DNA of 8,509 nt from Syntrophobacter sp. DG_60 (GTDB lineage Bacteria; Desulfobacterota; Desulfofervidia; Desulfofervidales; DG-60). The position numbers and the translations under genes are program-made. Every line of letters starts with the position of its first letter. Within the stretch, counting starts at the first letter, position 1. The notes under the pieces were generated by a model. That model was not told the origin of the DNA. It saw only the letters and a list, made by a program, of their open reading frames with translations, and searched no databases. Positions 1 through 5,993 of the stretch are shown here, piece after piece. The stretch covers positions 1 through 8,509 of the forward strand of contig LJNA01000060.1 in the NCBI GenBank assembly GCA_001304365.1. The letters are read 5' to 3'.

Positions 1-314
1 TCACTACTAATCAGCATTGGGACCATCTTTTAAACATATGTAAGGCAGCAGTGGCCAAAGGAAAAGAATTGATAATCTTTTTCACTCATGTAGCGCCATC
101 TTTGTGTCTAAGAGATGATTTTTCTGAATTGGCAAAGGTAGTAGAAGGCCATGCTAAGATGTCTCTTTGCTTAGTTTCTATGAAAGAAATCTATCACCTT
201 GGAGATGAAAATACCTTTGTACCAGGCATAGATAAGAAGAATTTTGGCACCCAAGCAAGGCATGGTGAAATGCTAGAGGAACTGAAGGGAACAGATCGTT
301 ATTTGGTACTATAG
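1..314 (+). CDS. DsrE-like sulfur-relay family protein, 5' partial
   Basis: The reading frame is open from the left edge (first full codon at base 3) to TAG at 312-314, giving 103 visible residues. A GTG at 51 could serve as a start, but the residues encoded before it (T-N-Q-H-W-D-H-L-L) look like the helix after the first beta strand of a DsrE fold, so the true start probably lies about ten codons outside the window. The visible part fits the DsrE/TusD fold: a hydrophobic strand L-I-I-F-F-T, a conserved-looking S-L-C, and a C-terminal F-G-T-Q...L-K-G-T-D-R-Y-L-V-L resembling the family ending in which a helix leads to 'D-R-F-L-x-F'. Proteins of this family are small cytoplasmic sulfur-trafficking or persulfide-handling proteins. 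The next gene begins 9 nt downstream, and its Shine-Dalgarno overlaps this stop codon, so the two are cotranscribed. The family call is by eye; the substrate is unknown. Confidence 0.7.
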   Translation, partial: TTNQHWDHLLNICKAAVAKGKELIIFFTHVAPSLCLRDDFSELAKVVEGHAKMSLCLVSMKEIYHLGDENTFVPGIDKKNFGTQARHGEMLEELKGTDRYLVL

Positions 315-320
315 GAGGGG
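313..320 (+). promoter_or_regulatory. Strong ribosome binding site for the gene at 324
   Basis: AGGAGGGG overlaps the preceding TAG stop and lies 3 nt before ATG at 324. It supports that start and implies that translation of the two genes is coupled. Confidence 0.75.
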
Positions 321-323
321 CAA

Positions 324-704
324 ATGAAAGCAGCAATCTTAGTAAGACATTTAGACGATCAGCATGAAGGGCTCAGGTCAAGTTTGGGTATAGCTGCAGA
401 GATGATAGATACCCATTTCTTTCTGTTAGACCACGAATTGGACCCCAACGTTGCTGAGGATTGGGAATACAAAGACAGGTATAACATGTTTACCGATGAG
501 CTTGAGGAGGAACTTTTTTCTAATGTAAAGGAAAATGAAAAGCATGGTTATAAATATTTGACCACTGAGGAAATTGCCAAAAAATTAAAGGAATATGATT
601 TGGTAATCCCCTTTGGTAAATGGCCAGAAGCAGCAATCCAATTGGAACATCATTTGGAAGATCATCCACAAGGGAAAAAAGACAAAGTAACATTAAAGAG
701 GTAA
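324..704 (+). CDS. DsrF/TusC-like small protein without cysteine
   Basis: This encodes 126 aa, with ATG chosen because of the AGGAGGGG just upstream. The protein begins with a beta strand (M-K-A-A-I-L-V-R-H) and has a later strand (Y-D-L-V-I-P-F-G), with an acidic, charged helical middle and a basic C-terminal tail. This is compatible with a small alpha/beta DsrE/DsrF fold. Length and position (second of three, between a DsrE-like and a DsrH/TusB-like protein) match the order of dsrEFH/tusDCB clusters. It contains no cysteine at all, so it could not carry a persulfide itself; a structural role in an oligomer is possible. I cannot place it firmly in a family from sequence alone, and the DsrF-like label rests mainly on context. 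Confidence 0.6.
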   Translation: MKAAILVRHLDDQHEGLRSSLGIAAEMIDTHFFLLDHELDPNVAEDWEYKDRYNMFTDELEEELFSNVKENEKHGYKYLTTEEIAKKLKEYDLVIPFGKWPEAAIQLEHHLEDHPQGKKDKVTLKR

Positions 705-708
705 AATT

Positions 709-882
709 ATGAAGATCCTACATATATTCAAAAAGGAGCCAGATGAGGAGACAAAGAAGTTAGTAGAGTTAATGTCTGAGGGTAAAGAGACAAAGACATT
801 TGAGTTATATAAAGGTAATGTAAATTATGAAGAACTAATTGATCTACTCTTTGAGTGCGATAAAGCTGTTACTTGGTGGTAG
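709..882 (+). CDS. DsrH/TusB-like 57-aa protein
   Basis: A short ORF of 57 aa begins at ATG 709, 4 nt after the previous stop, with an AGAGGT Shine-Dalgarno at 697-702, and ends at TAG 880-882. It starts with a hydrophobic strand (M-K-I-L-H-I-F) and ends C-D-K-A-V-T-W-W. The ending resembles the C-terminal D-K-V-x-S-W-W of DsrH/TusB proteins. TusB/DsrH proteins are normally longer (roughly 90-100 aa), so this one is short, with its single Cys at residue 50. In the family this subunit joins the DsrE and DsrF subunits in a hexameric sulfur-transfer complex. Position as third gene and the close spacing support a real gene. Whether it is functional or a reduced relic cannot be told from the sequence. 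Confidence 0.65.
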   Translation: MKILHIFKKEPDEETKKLVELMSEGKETKTFELYKGNVNYEELIDLLFECDKAVTWW

Positions 883-984
883 GGGATAAGAAACGCATTA
901 CCTGATATTTTTTGTGGGTGTAAATAGTTTCTCTTGTTTCTCTTTTGTGAGTAAGCGCATTTTGAGTATGCATGGAAAGCAGTG
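883..984. other. Convergent intergenic spacer
   Basis: About 100 bases without a recognisable gene separate the + strand operon from its terminator. The only structure seen is a tandem 9-mer GTTTCTCTT at 927-944. No RNA gene or convincing promoter was seen here. Confidence 0.6.
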
Positions 985-1009
985 AACTCAGTAAAGCTGA
1001 GTTTTCTTT
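985..1009 (+). terminator. Rho-independent terminator of the DsrE-like operon
   Basis: A perfect 7-bp stem (AACTCAG at 985-991 with CTGAGTT at 997-1003) with a 5-nt loop TAAAG is followed by a T-rich run (TTTTCTTT through 1009). It lies 103 nt after the last + strand gene. The other strand has no T-run after the hairpin, so it acts mainly on the + strand. Confidence 0.8.
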
Positions 1010-1027
1010 ATTTGGAGTAAGACAAAC

Positions 1028-1051
1028 AAAAATCCTTTCAGACCTAAGAGG
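1028..1051 (-). terminator. Possible weak terminator of the hdr-fdh operon
   Basis: Just past the TAA stop at 1053-1055 the - strand can form CCTCTT (1051-1046) paired with AAAGG (1038-1034) around a 7-nt loop, with one bulged C, and then a run of five T (1032-1028). The stem is short and imperfect, so this is only a candidate. Confidence 0.35.
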
Positions 1052-1052
1052 C

Positions 1053-2327
1053 TTATAAACCTATATCGCCTATATATGCCCTTTCCTTTTCTGACAAGAT
1101 ATCTAGTGATAGACAAATTAAGGTCCATAGGTGAATAGTTTTATATTTACCACCATGGTACTCACAAAGGTCCATTATCTGAGAATGACAATTATGACAT
1201 GGGCTAATAACTACATCGGCACCAGTCTCCATAATCTGATTAAATTTGATCTTTCCAAATTCCCTACGCTGCTTAGGATAAGGGGCCTGTAGAGAGCCAC
1301 CACCACCACCACAGCAGTAGTTGTTTGATTTGTTGGGATACATATCAATAAAGTTTTCTTTCCCTACACACTGTTTAATCACAAAACGCAAATCTTCTGC
1401 AATAGGGTCTCCAAGCGATTGTCTTACTAACTTACAAGGGTCCTGTACAGTAAATTTTAGGCCATTTTTGTTCCAATCAGAATTTACCTTGAGTTTTCCT
1501 TCCCTTATCCATTTTGCATAAAGTTCAATTATGCTTTTAAACTCAAAATTATGAGCTATGTTAAATTTTTTCAATCCAGCCTGGATTGCATAAAATGAAT
1601 GGCCTCACTCAGTGTTTATAAGTACCTTACATCTAAGATCATCTACTTTTTTAGCCAATGTCCTAATAGTGTATTGCCAGCTTTCATCGTCTGCAAGAAA
1701 CATGCAATAATTTTCCCCAGCCCACATCTCTGAGGGATAAGTCCAATCGGCTCCTGCTAAATGTAATATCCTCCATAGTGGCACCATCTCTTCTGGCTCT
1801 GTAACGGGTTCTCTAGAATTTTGATTGAGACAAAAGTAAGCCCCTTCTTTATCCATAGGGGCCCGAAGGTTTCCCCAACCAGACTCTTGCCTAAATTCCT
1901 CTAAAACATCATTTACTACAAAGGTCCAATCTTCTTTGGAAACGCCCATAGCACCGCCTGTTTTAACATGGAAGTCACATGATTTGCGAATACCAGTAGG
2001 TCTCTTATCCCTGGGCCACATGGCACGAACTTCATATACCAATCTTGGTATATCAACCTTCATAGGGCAGGCATATTTACACCTGTCACAGATAGTGCAC
2101 ATCCATACCCAAGGTGTACTAAGCACCTCTTCATCTAAACCCAGCACTACCATCCTCAGAAATTTTCTAGGGTCTAAACCTTCAAGACCTGTTGCAGGGC
2201 AACCAGCTACGCAACTTCCACAGGTAAAGCAAAGGTCAAGGTTGCCACCTTCTGGCAAAATGTCCTTTACTTTGTTCCTGAGTTCTGTTTTTCTCTCTGA
2301 TAAATCTATAGCTTTTGCTACAGCCAT
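1053..2327 (-). CDS. HdrC-HdrD/DsrK-like CCG-domain fusion, probable selenoprotein (UGA-Sec at codon 241)
   Basis: One frame runs from ATG 2327 to TAA 1053-1055 if TGA 1605-1607 is read as selenocysteine, giving 424 aa. Residues 30-90 hold two [4Fe-4S] motifs as in HdrC (C33-x2-C-x2-C-x3-C-P and C77-x2-C-x2-C-x3-C-P). Residues about 160-240 look like a degenerate first CCG domain without the CC pair. The C-terminal part has one complete CCG motif: C298 (D-P-C), C338-C339-G-G-G-G-G, and C377-H-N-C380. CCG cysteines bind the unusual cubane-type clusters at the disulfide-reducing site of HdrB/HdrD. Sec241 sits in T-E-U-G-H, where relatives have E-C-G-H. A hairpin fitting a bacterial SECIS follows the UGA. 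The single-CCG layout is DsrK/HdrD-like. Last gene of the operon, 16 nt after fdhB. Inferred role: terminal thiol/disulfide reductase of an electron-bifurcating complex, substrate unknown. The alternative is a true nonsense mutation, less likely because homology continues in frame. Confidence 0.83.
1572..1588 (-). promoter_or_regulatory. Bacterial SECIS-like hairpin for Sec241 of the HdrC-CCG protein
   Basis: On the - strand CAATCCAGGCTGGATTG forms a perfect 7-bp stem (CAATCCA/TGGATTG) with loop GGC. It begins 16 nt after the UGA at 1605-1607, putting the loop G's about 23 nt downstream. Bacterial SECIS elements read by SelB are hairpins just after the UGA with G residues in the apical loop, which this matches. 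Confidence 0.75.
1605..1607 (-). other. In-frame UGA read as selenocysteine (codon 241)
   Basis: TGA follows the codons for I-N-T-E and precedes G-H-S-F-Y in the same frame, replacing the Cys of an E-C-G-H motif known in HdrD/DsrK-type proteins. Protein homology (linker, then the CCG domain) continues without a frame change for another 183 codons. Confidence 0.8.
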
Positions 2328-2333
2328 TTTTGG

Positions 2334-2339
2334 CCTCCT
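2334..2339 (-). promoter_or_regulatory. Ribosome binding site fixing the HdrC-CCG gene start
   Basis: A consensus AGGAGG sits 6 nt before the ATG at 2325-2327, in the 16-nt gap after the fdhB stop. It is the best Shine-Dalgarno in the - strand operon and decides the start. Confidence 0.8.
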
Positions 2340-2343
2340 AATT

Positions 2344-3561
2344 TTAAATCTTTATAAAATTTACATCTTGTATCTTAAACTCCTCCTCAGTAATTAAAGT
2401 CAAGGGAGGAGGTTCATTTACATCAAAACCGGGCCTATATCCAAAAATTGGAATTAATTCCTGTTGTAACATGTAATAAAGTTTGAGAAATGGGATCTCC
2501 ATAGGGCATGAATCTTGACACTGGCCACAATTAACACAAGAATCTGCAACATGCGAAAGTCTCACTAAGGGAAACATCTTATCTGGTGGCACTTCTCCAG
2601 CTTTGACAAAACCTCTCCAAGACTCAAGATAGCATTCCTTACAATAACATATAGGGCAAGCATCCTTACAGCCAAAGCATTTTATGCATCTGTCAAAATT
2701 TTTAAACCAGTAACTCAATCTCTGTTCGTAGCTCATCTGATTCATTTCATTTAAGACTTCTTCCCCCCAATTATGCGCCAACTGAGTGGCTTCTTTATCT
2801 TTTCTTTCTCTGTCTTTTACAGATTCCTCAGATGCCTTTTCAATGATTATAGCCTTAGCATCTATTGCCCTTTTTATAAACTGATCACCCCTTTCAGAAC
2901 AGATCTCAATAAATGTTGCTTTTTTTTGTTTTACCCCCCATTTTCCACAAGCTATATCAGCCATCCTTGGAATATTTACCTCGCACCTTCTGCAATTTTC
3001 TCTTCTACCATATCCCTTTCTCTCCAGCTCATCTAAAGATTTCTCTTTTTTATCTCCATTTTTTAAAAAAATAATAAATTTCCCATTATCGATATCCTCT
3101 TTAATTACCTCATAAGGGTCTATAAGAAATTCTTCCTTTATCATCTTTTTTGCAACTTGAGGAAGTATTGTCCCTGTACAATTTAGACCTATCAAAAATA
3201 GGTTTTCGATATTAATTTGTCCCCTTTTTGAAAGTTCTATTATGGCCCTTGCATCGCAAGGCTTACATGTGACTGCTATCTTGGTGTCTTTAGCACCATC
3301 AAGATATTCCTTTAGGTTTCTGGCAATATTTACTGATGAAAAATGCAAAGTACCAGCACATTCTAATACCTCATTGGGATCAGTTATAAGAGAAAGGATG
3401 CCATCATATCTATCTCCATTCCTCTTTTTAACTGCCAAAACTGCATCAACTTCTTTATTCTCTAATGCAAATTTAAGTAAACTTGTTACTACACCACCGT
3501 ACTCTGCCTTTTCTAATATTTTTTCATTAGAAGACCAGGCCAGGTAAACATTTCCTTTCAT
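2344..3561 (-). CDS. fdhB: FdhB/FrhB-type formate dehydrogenase beta subunit (flavin and multiple Fe-S)
   Basis: This encodes 405 aa from ATG 3561, which overlaps the fdhA TGA as ATGA; an in-frame upstream ATG at 3591 lies inside fdhA and is less likely. The N-terminal half is FrhB/FdhB-like, with a G-G-V-V-T-S-L-L segment near residue 22, T-C99-K-P-C102-D-A-R and C190-x2-C193...C205-G, as in the coenzyme F420 hydrogenase/dehydrogenase beta family that binds FAD and a [4Fe-4S] cluster. The C-terminal third holds ferredoxin-type motifs: C292-x2-C-x2-C-x3-C302-P with extra C305, C307 and C310 (C-P-I-C-Y-C-K-E-C, as in methanogen FdhB), then C342-x2-C-x2-C-x3-C352-P. A long charged helix (residues about 230-285) links the halves. 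It should carry electrons from FdhA to the Hdr module. Whether the flavin reacts with F420, NAD(P) or no soluble carrier is not visible from sequence. Confidence 0.88.
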   Translation of the reverse strand: MKGNVYLAWSSNEKILEKAEYGGVVTSLLKFALENKEVDAVLAVKKRNGDRYDGILSLITDPNEVLECAGTLHFSSVNIARNLKEYLDGAKDTKIAVTCKPCDARAIIELSKRGQINIENLFLIGLNCTGTILPQVAKKMIKEEFLIDPYEVIKEDIDNGKFIIFLKNGDKKEKSLDELERKGYGRRENCRRCEVNIPRMADIACGKWGVKQKKATFIEICSERGDQFIKRAIDAKAIIIEKASEESVKDRERKDKEATQLAHNWGEEVLNEMNQMSYEQRLSYWFKNFDRCIKCFGCKDACPICYCKECYLESWRGFVKAGEVPPDKMFPLVRLSHVADSCVNCGQCQDSCPMEIPFLKLYYMLQQELIPIFGYRPGFDVNEPPPLTLITEEEFKIQDVNFIKI

Positions 3562-5594
3562 TTTATAATCCTTTCTAATTTGACTGGACAAAATTTAAAT
3601 TCTGGCATTCTAGAAGGTGGACCAGCAATAGGTCCAGTTAATACATTTGGGGCACTTTCAGAAAAGTGCCAAGGCATAAATATAACGCCTTTTTTTATAT
3701 TTTCTGTGAGTTTTGTTACAGTTTTTACCTCCCCCCTTTTTGATTTTAATACTATTTTATCTCCTGCTTTTATTCCTAATTCCTGTGCATCTTGAAGATT
3801 TATCTCTGCAAATCCCTCTTTTATTTCCTCATTTAGTCTATCAGTCCTTCCGGTCATAGAAGCTGTATGAAAGTGAAATATCACTCTTCCATTGGTCAAT
3901 ATATAAGGGTATTCACTATCTGGTATCTCAGGAGGTTCCTTATATTCTGCTATTTGAAAATGTCCTAGTCCATCAGGGGTTGCAAATTTTTCTTTAAACA
4001 AGAATTCTGTTCCTGGATGCTCTTCCGAAGGACAAGGCCACTGAATACCACCAGATCTCTTTAATCTCTCATAAGTTATTCCTTTATATTGAGGAACACA
4101 GTTTCTTATTTCCTCAAAGATTTCAGAAGTTTGTTTATAGTTGAATTTTTCTTTAAAACCCATTATTTTGGCCAATTCGCAAATTATGGTCCAATCAGGC
4201 TTTGTCTCTCCTGGAGGATCAATTGCCTTGTTTATCCTTTGAACCCTTCTTTCCACTCCAGTTATGGTCCCATCCTTTTCCACCCAAGATGCAGCAGGGA
4301 GCATTATATCTGCAAGCTTTGCAGTCTCAGTCATAAATATATCCTGAACTATCAAAAGCTCCTTTTCTTCAAGAATTTTCTTTACCCTATTTATATCAGG
4401 GGCTGAGACCATGGGATTTGCCCCCATAATGTATAGGATTTTACAATTCTCTAATATATCCATGTAGCTCAGCCCTGGCTTTGAAGGAAGGCCTTTAACT
4501 CCCCACATATCTTCAAATATCTTGGCAGTCTCCTCACTTACCTTTTTAAACCCAGGGTAAAATACAGGGATTGGGCCTACATCACCGAATCCTTCTCCAT
4601 TGGTCTGGCCCCTTAAGGGATTTACCCCTGTACCAGGTCTCCCATAGTTTCCAGTCATAAGGGCCAGATCAGAAAGTGCTTTAATATTTTCTATTCCACC
4701 AACGTGTTGGGCAATGCCAGCATTAAAAATTATGCTTGCACTTTTTGCCTTTGCATAGGTTATTGCTGCCTGTTTTATTCCATCTATAGGAATATCAGTT
4801 ATTTTTTCTGCTTCTTCTAGATTTAAATGGGATAAGTAATCTTTTAATTTATCAAAATCCTTGGTCTTTTTTTCTATAAATTCCTTATCTATTAAGCCTT
4901 CATTTATTATTATCTTCATCATGGCATTTATCAAAGCAGTATCAGTTCCAGGTCTTATCAGTAAAGATATATCTGAATAGTTTCTCATGGTTATGGTCCT
5001 TCTTGGATCCACAACTATAACCTTTGCACCATTTCTCTTTGCCCTTATTACCCTCCTGGCTATCATGGGATATGTTTCCTGTACATTGGGACCAGCAATA
5101 AATATGCAATGTGCTTTATCTAGATTTACAATAGAATTCGATATTACCCCTGATCCTACAGTAGAAATTAATGCAGGAACTGTGGTAGAATGGCAGAATC
5201 TAGAACAATTATCAATATTATTTGTCTTTGTTACACATCTGGCAAATTTTTGCATTATATATAAATCTTCATTTGTAGTTCTTCCAGAATTTATAAAACC
5301 TATATCATTTGGAGGATTACCCTTTAGTTTTTTTGCAATCAGTACTAATACATCCTCCCAAGAAATTTCTTTGAAACTGCCATTTTTCTTTATTAGTGGA
5401 GTTTTTAACCTATCTTCACTTGTCAAAAATTTATAGGCATTCTTTCCTTTTTGACAATTTGCCCCCTCATTTACTGGGTGATCCTTCATAGGTTCTATTC
5501 CTAGTATTTCCCCATTTTTAATCACAAGATATATTCCACATCCACAACTGCAATATGGACAAACAGTAGGTATATAATTGATTTTATAATTCAT
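3558..5594 (-). CDS. fdhA: Molybdopterin formate dehydrogenase alpha subunit, Cys form
   Basis: This encodes 678 aa of the Mo/W-bis-MGD oxidoreductase family, close in length to methanogen FdhA. An N-terminal [4Fe-4S] site is formed by C12-P-Y-C15-x3-C19 and C47, followed by K-G-K. The active-site stretch N-C-S-R-F-C134-H-S places Cys134 (codon TGC) where selenocysteine stands in E. coli FdhF (D-C-C-A-R-V-U-H), with the following His conserved. N-P-L-R328-G-Q-T-N matches the N-P-L-R-G-Q motif whose Arg contacts formate. The C-terminal cofactor-binding domain has L-T-N-G-R-x-x-F-H-F-H...M-T-G-R-T (residues 566-584). There is no twin-arginine signal, so it is cytoplasmic. Predicted reaction: formate to CO2, electrons leaving via the N-terminal cluster to FdhB. 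The start overlaps the mvhD end by 11 nt, and its TGA stop overlaps fdhB by 4 nt, implying coupled translation. Confidence 0.93.
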   Translation of the reverse strand: MNYKINYIPTVCPYCSCGCGIYLVIKNGEILGIEPMKDHPVNEGANCQKGKNAYKFLTSEDRLKTPLIKKNGSFKEISWEDVLVLIAKKLKGNPPNDIGFINSGRTTNEDLYIMQKFARCVTKTNNIDNCSRFCHSTTVPALISTVGSGVISNSIVNLDKAHCIFIAGPNVQETYPMIARRVIRAKRNGAKVIVVDPRRTITMRNYSDISLLIRPGTDTALINAMMKIIINEGLIDKEFIEKKTKDFDKLKDYLSHLNLEEAEKITDIPIDGIKQAAITYAKAKSASIIFNAGIAQHVGGIENIKALSDLALMTGNYGRPGTGVNPLRGQTNGEGFGDVGPIPVFYPGFKKVSEETAKIFEDMWGVKGLPSKPGLSYMDILENCKILYIMGANPMVSAPDINRVKKILEEKELLIVQDIFMTETAKLADIMLPAASWVEKDGTITGVERRVQRINKAIDPPGETKPDWTIICELAKIMGFKEKFNYKQTSEIFEEIRNCVPQYKGITYERLKRSGGIQWPCPSEEHPGTEFLFKEKFATPDGLGHFQIAEYKEPPEIPDSEYPYILTNGRVIFHFHTASMTGRTDRLNEEIKEGFAEINLQDAQELGIKAGDKIVLKSKRGEVKTVTKLTENIKKGVIFMPWHFSESAPNVLTGPIAGPPSRMPEFKFCPVKLERIIK

Positions 5595-5991
5595 TTGGCC
5601 CTAACCTTTTTATCTCTTCTGTGAAGTTTCTTACTATTTCCGCAAATTTTGTACCTTCAGATGCAGATACCCACTCTAATCGAACTCTATTTTGGTCTAT
5701 CCCTATACATTCAAGCAATTTTTTCACCATTAAAACCCTTCTTCTTGCATATAGATTACCTTCCAGGTAATGGCACTCTCCAGGATGTCACCCAGCTATA
5801 AGAACACCATCTATTCCATTTGTTAATGCCTCTAAAACAAATAAGGGATCAACCCTTCCAGTGCACATAAGGCGGACAACATAGACATTTGGTGGATATT
5901 GGAATCTTGAAACACCGGCTAGATCTGCCCCAGCATATGCACACCAATTACAGAGAAAGGCCATTATTTTTGGTTCAAACTCCTCTTTCAT
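5584..5991 (-). CDS. mvhD: MvhD/VhuD-type iron-sulfur subunit, selenoprotein (UGA-Sec at codon 68)
   Basis: Reading TGA 5788-5790 as selenocysteine gives 135 aa, the normal MvhD length, ending at TAA 5584-5586. Visible motifs are F-L-C14-N-W-C17-A-Y-A-G-A-D, R-L-M-C43-T-G-R-V-D, then G-V-L-I-A-G-U68-H-P-G-E-C73-H-Y, and the C-terminal V-R-L-E-W-V-S-A-S-E-G family signature. Relatives usually have Cys at residue 68. MvhD carries a [2Fe-2S] cluster and connects a hydrogenase or formate dehydrogenase to the FAD of HdrA; Sec-containing VhuD is known in Methanococcus. The start is 2 nt after the hdrA stop with no clear Shine-Dalgarno, so translation is probably coupled to hdrA. No hydrogenase subunit is present, and fdhA follows directly, so its donor here is presumably the formate dehydrogenase. 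A caller that treats UGA as stop would report a 67-aa fragment and lose the second half. Confidence 0.93.
5755..5771 (-). promoter_or_regulatory. Bacterial SECIS-like hairpin for Sec68 of MvhD
   Basis: On the - strand ATTACCTGGAAGGTAAT forms a perfect 7-bp stem (ATTACCT/AGGTAAT) with loop GGA. It begins 16 nt after the UGA at 5788-5790, the same spacing, stem length and GG-type loop as the hairpin at 1572-1588. Confidence 0.8.
5788..5790 (-). other. In-frame UGA read as selenocysteine (codon 68)
   Basis: TGA lies between codons for L-I-A-G and H-P-G-E-C-H-Y, at the conserved Cys of the MvhD motif G-C-H-x-G-x-C-H. The same frame continues for 67 codons of clear MvhD sequence to TAA. Confidence 0.92.
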
Positions 5992-5993
5992 TT

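Noticed and set aside
927..944. Tandem GTTTCTCTT 9-mer, possibly a repeat element
   Set aside because: It has only two copies of low-complexity pyrimidine sequence and no wider context, so chance is a sufficient explanation.
1053..1574. Separate HdrB-like gene starting at TTG 1574
   Set aside because: The TTG is the last codon of the SECIS-like hairpin, has no ribosome binding site, and the frame is continuous with the upstream HdrC half through a single TGA. A Sec-containing fusion explains it better.
1936..2397. 153-aa + strand ORF opposite the HdrC-CCG gene (and similar opposite-strand frames across 1321-8153)
   Set aside because: These lie antisense to genes with clear protein families, show no recognisable motifs of their own, and are shadows of AT-rich coding sequence.
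3559..3591. Upstream ATG at 3591 as the fdhB start
   Set aside because: It would put ten residues inside fdhA; the ATG at 3561 gives the typical ATGA overlap, an AAAGGA upstream, and the family-like N-terminus.
5788..5991. MvhD as a pseudogene broken by a nonsense mutation
   Set aside because: The downstream frame is intact and fully MvhD-like, the TGA replaces a conserved Cys, and a SECIS-like hairpin is present.
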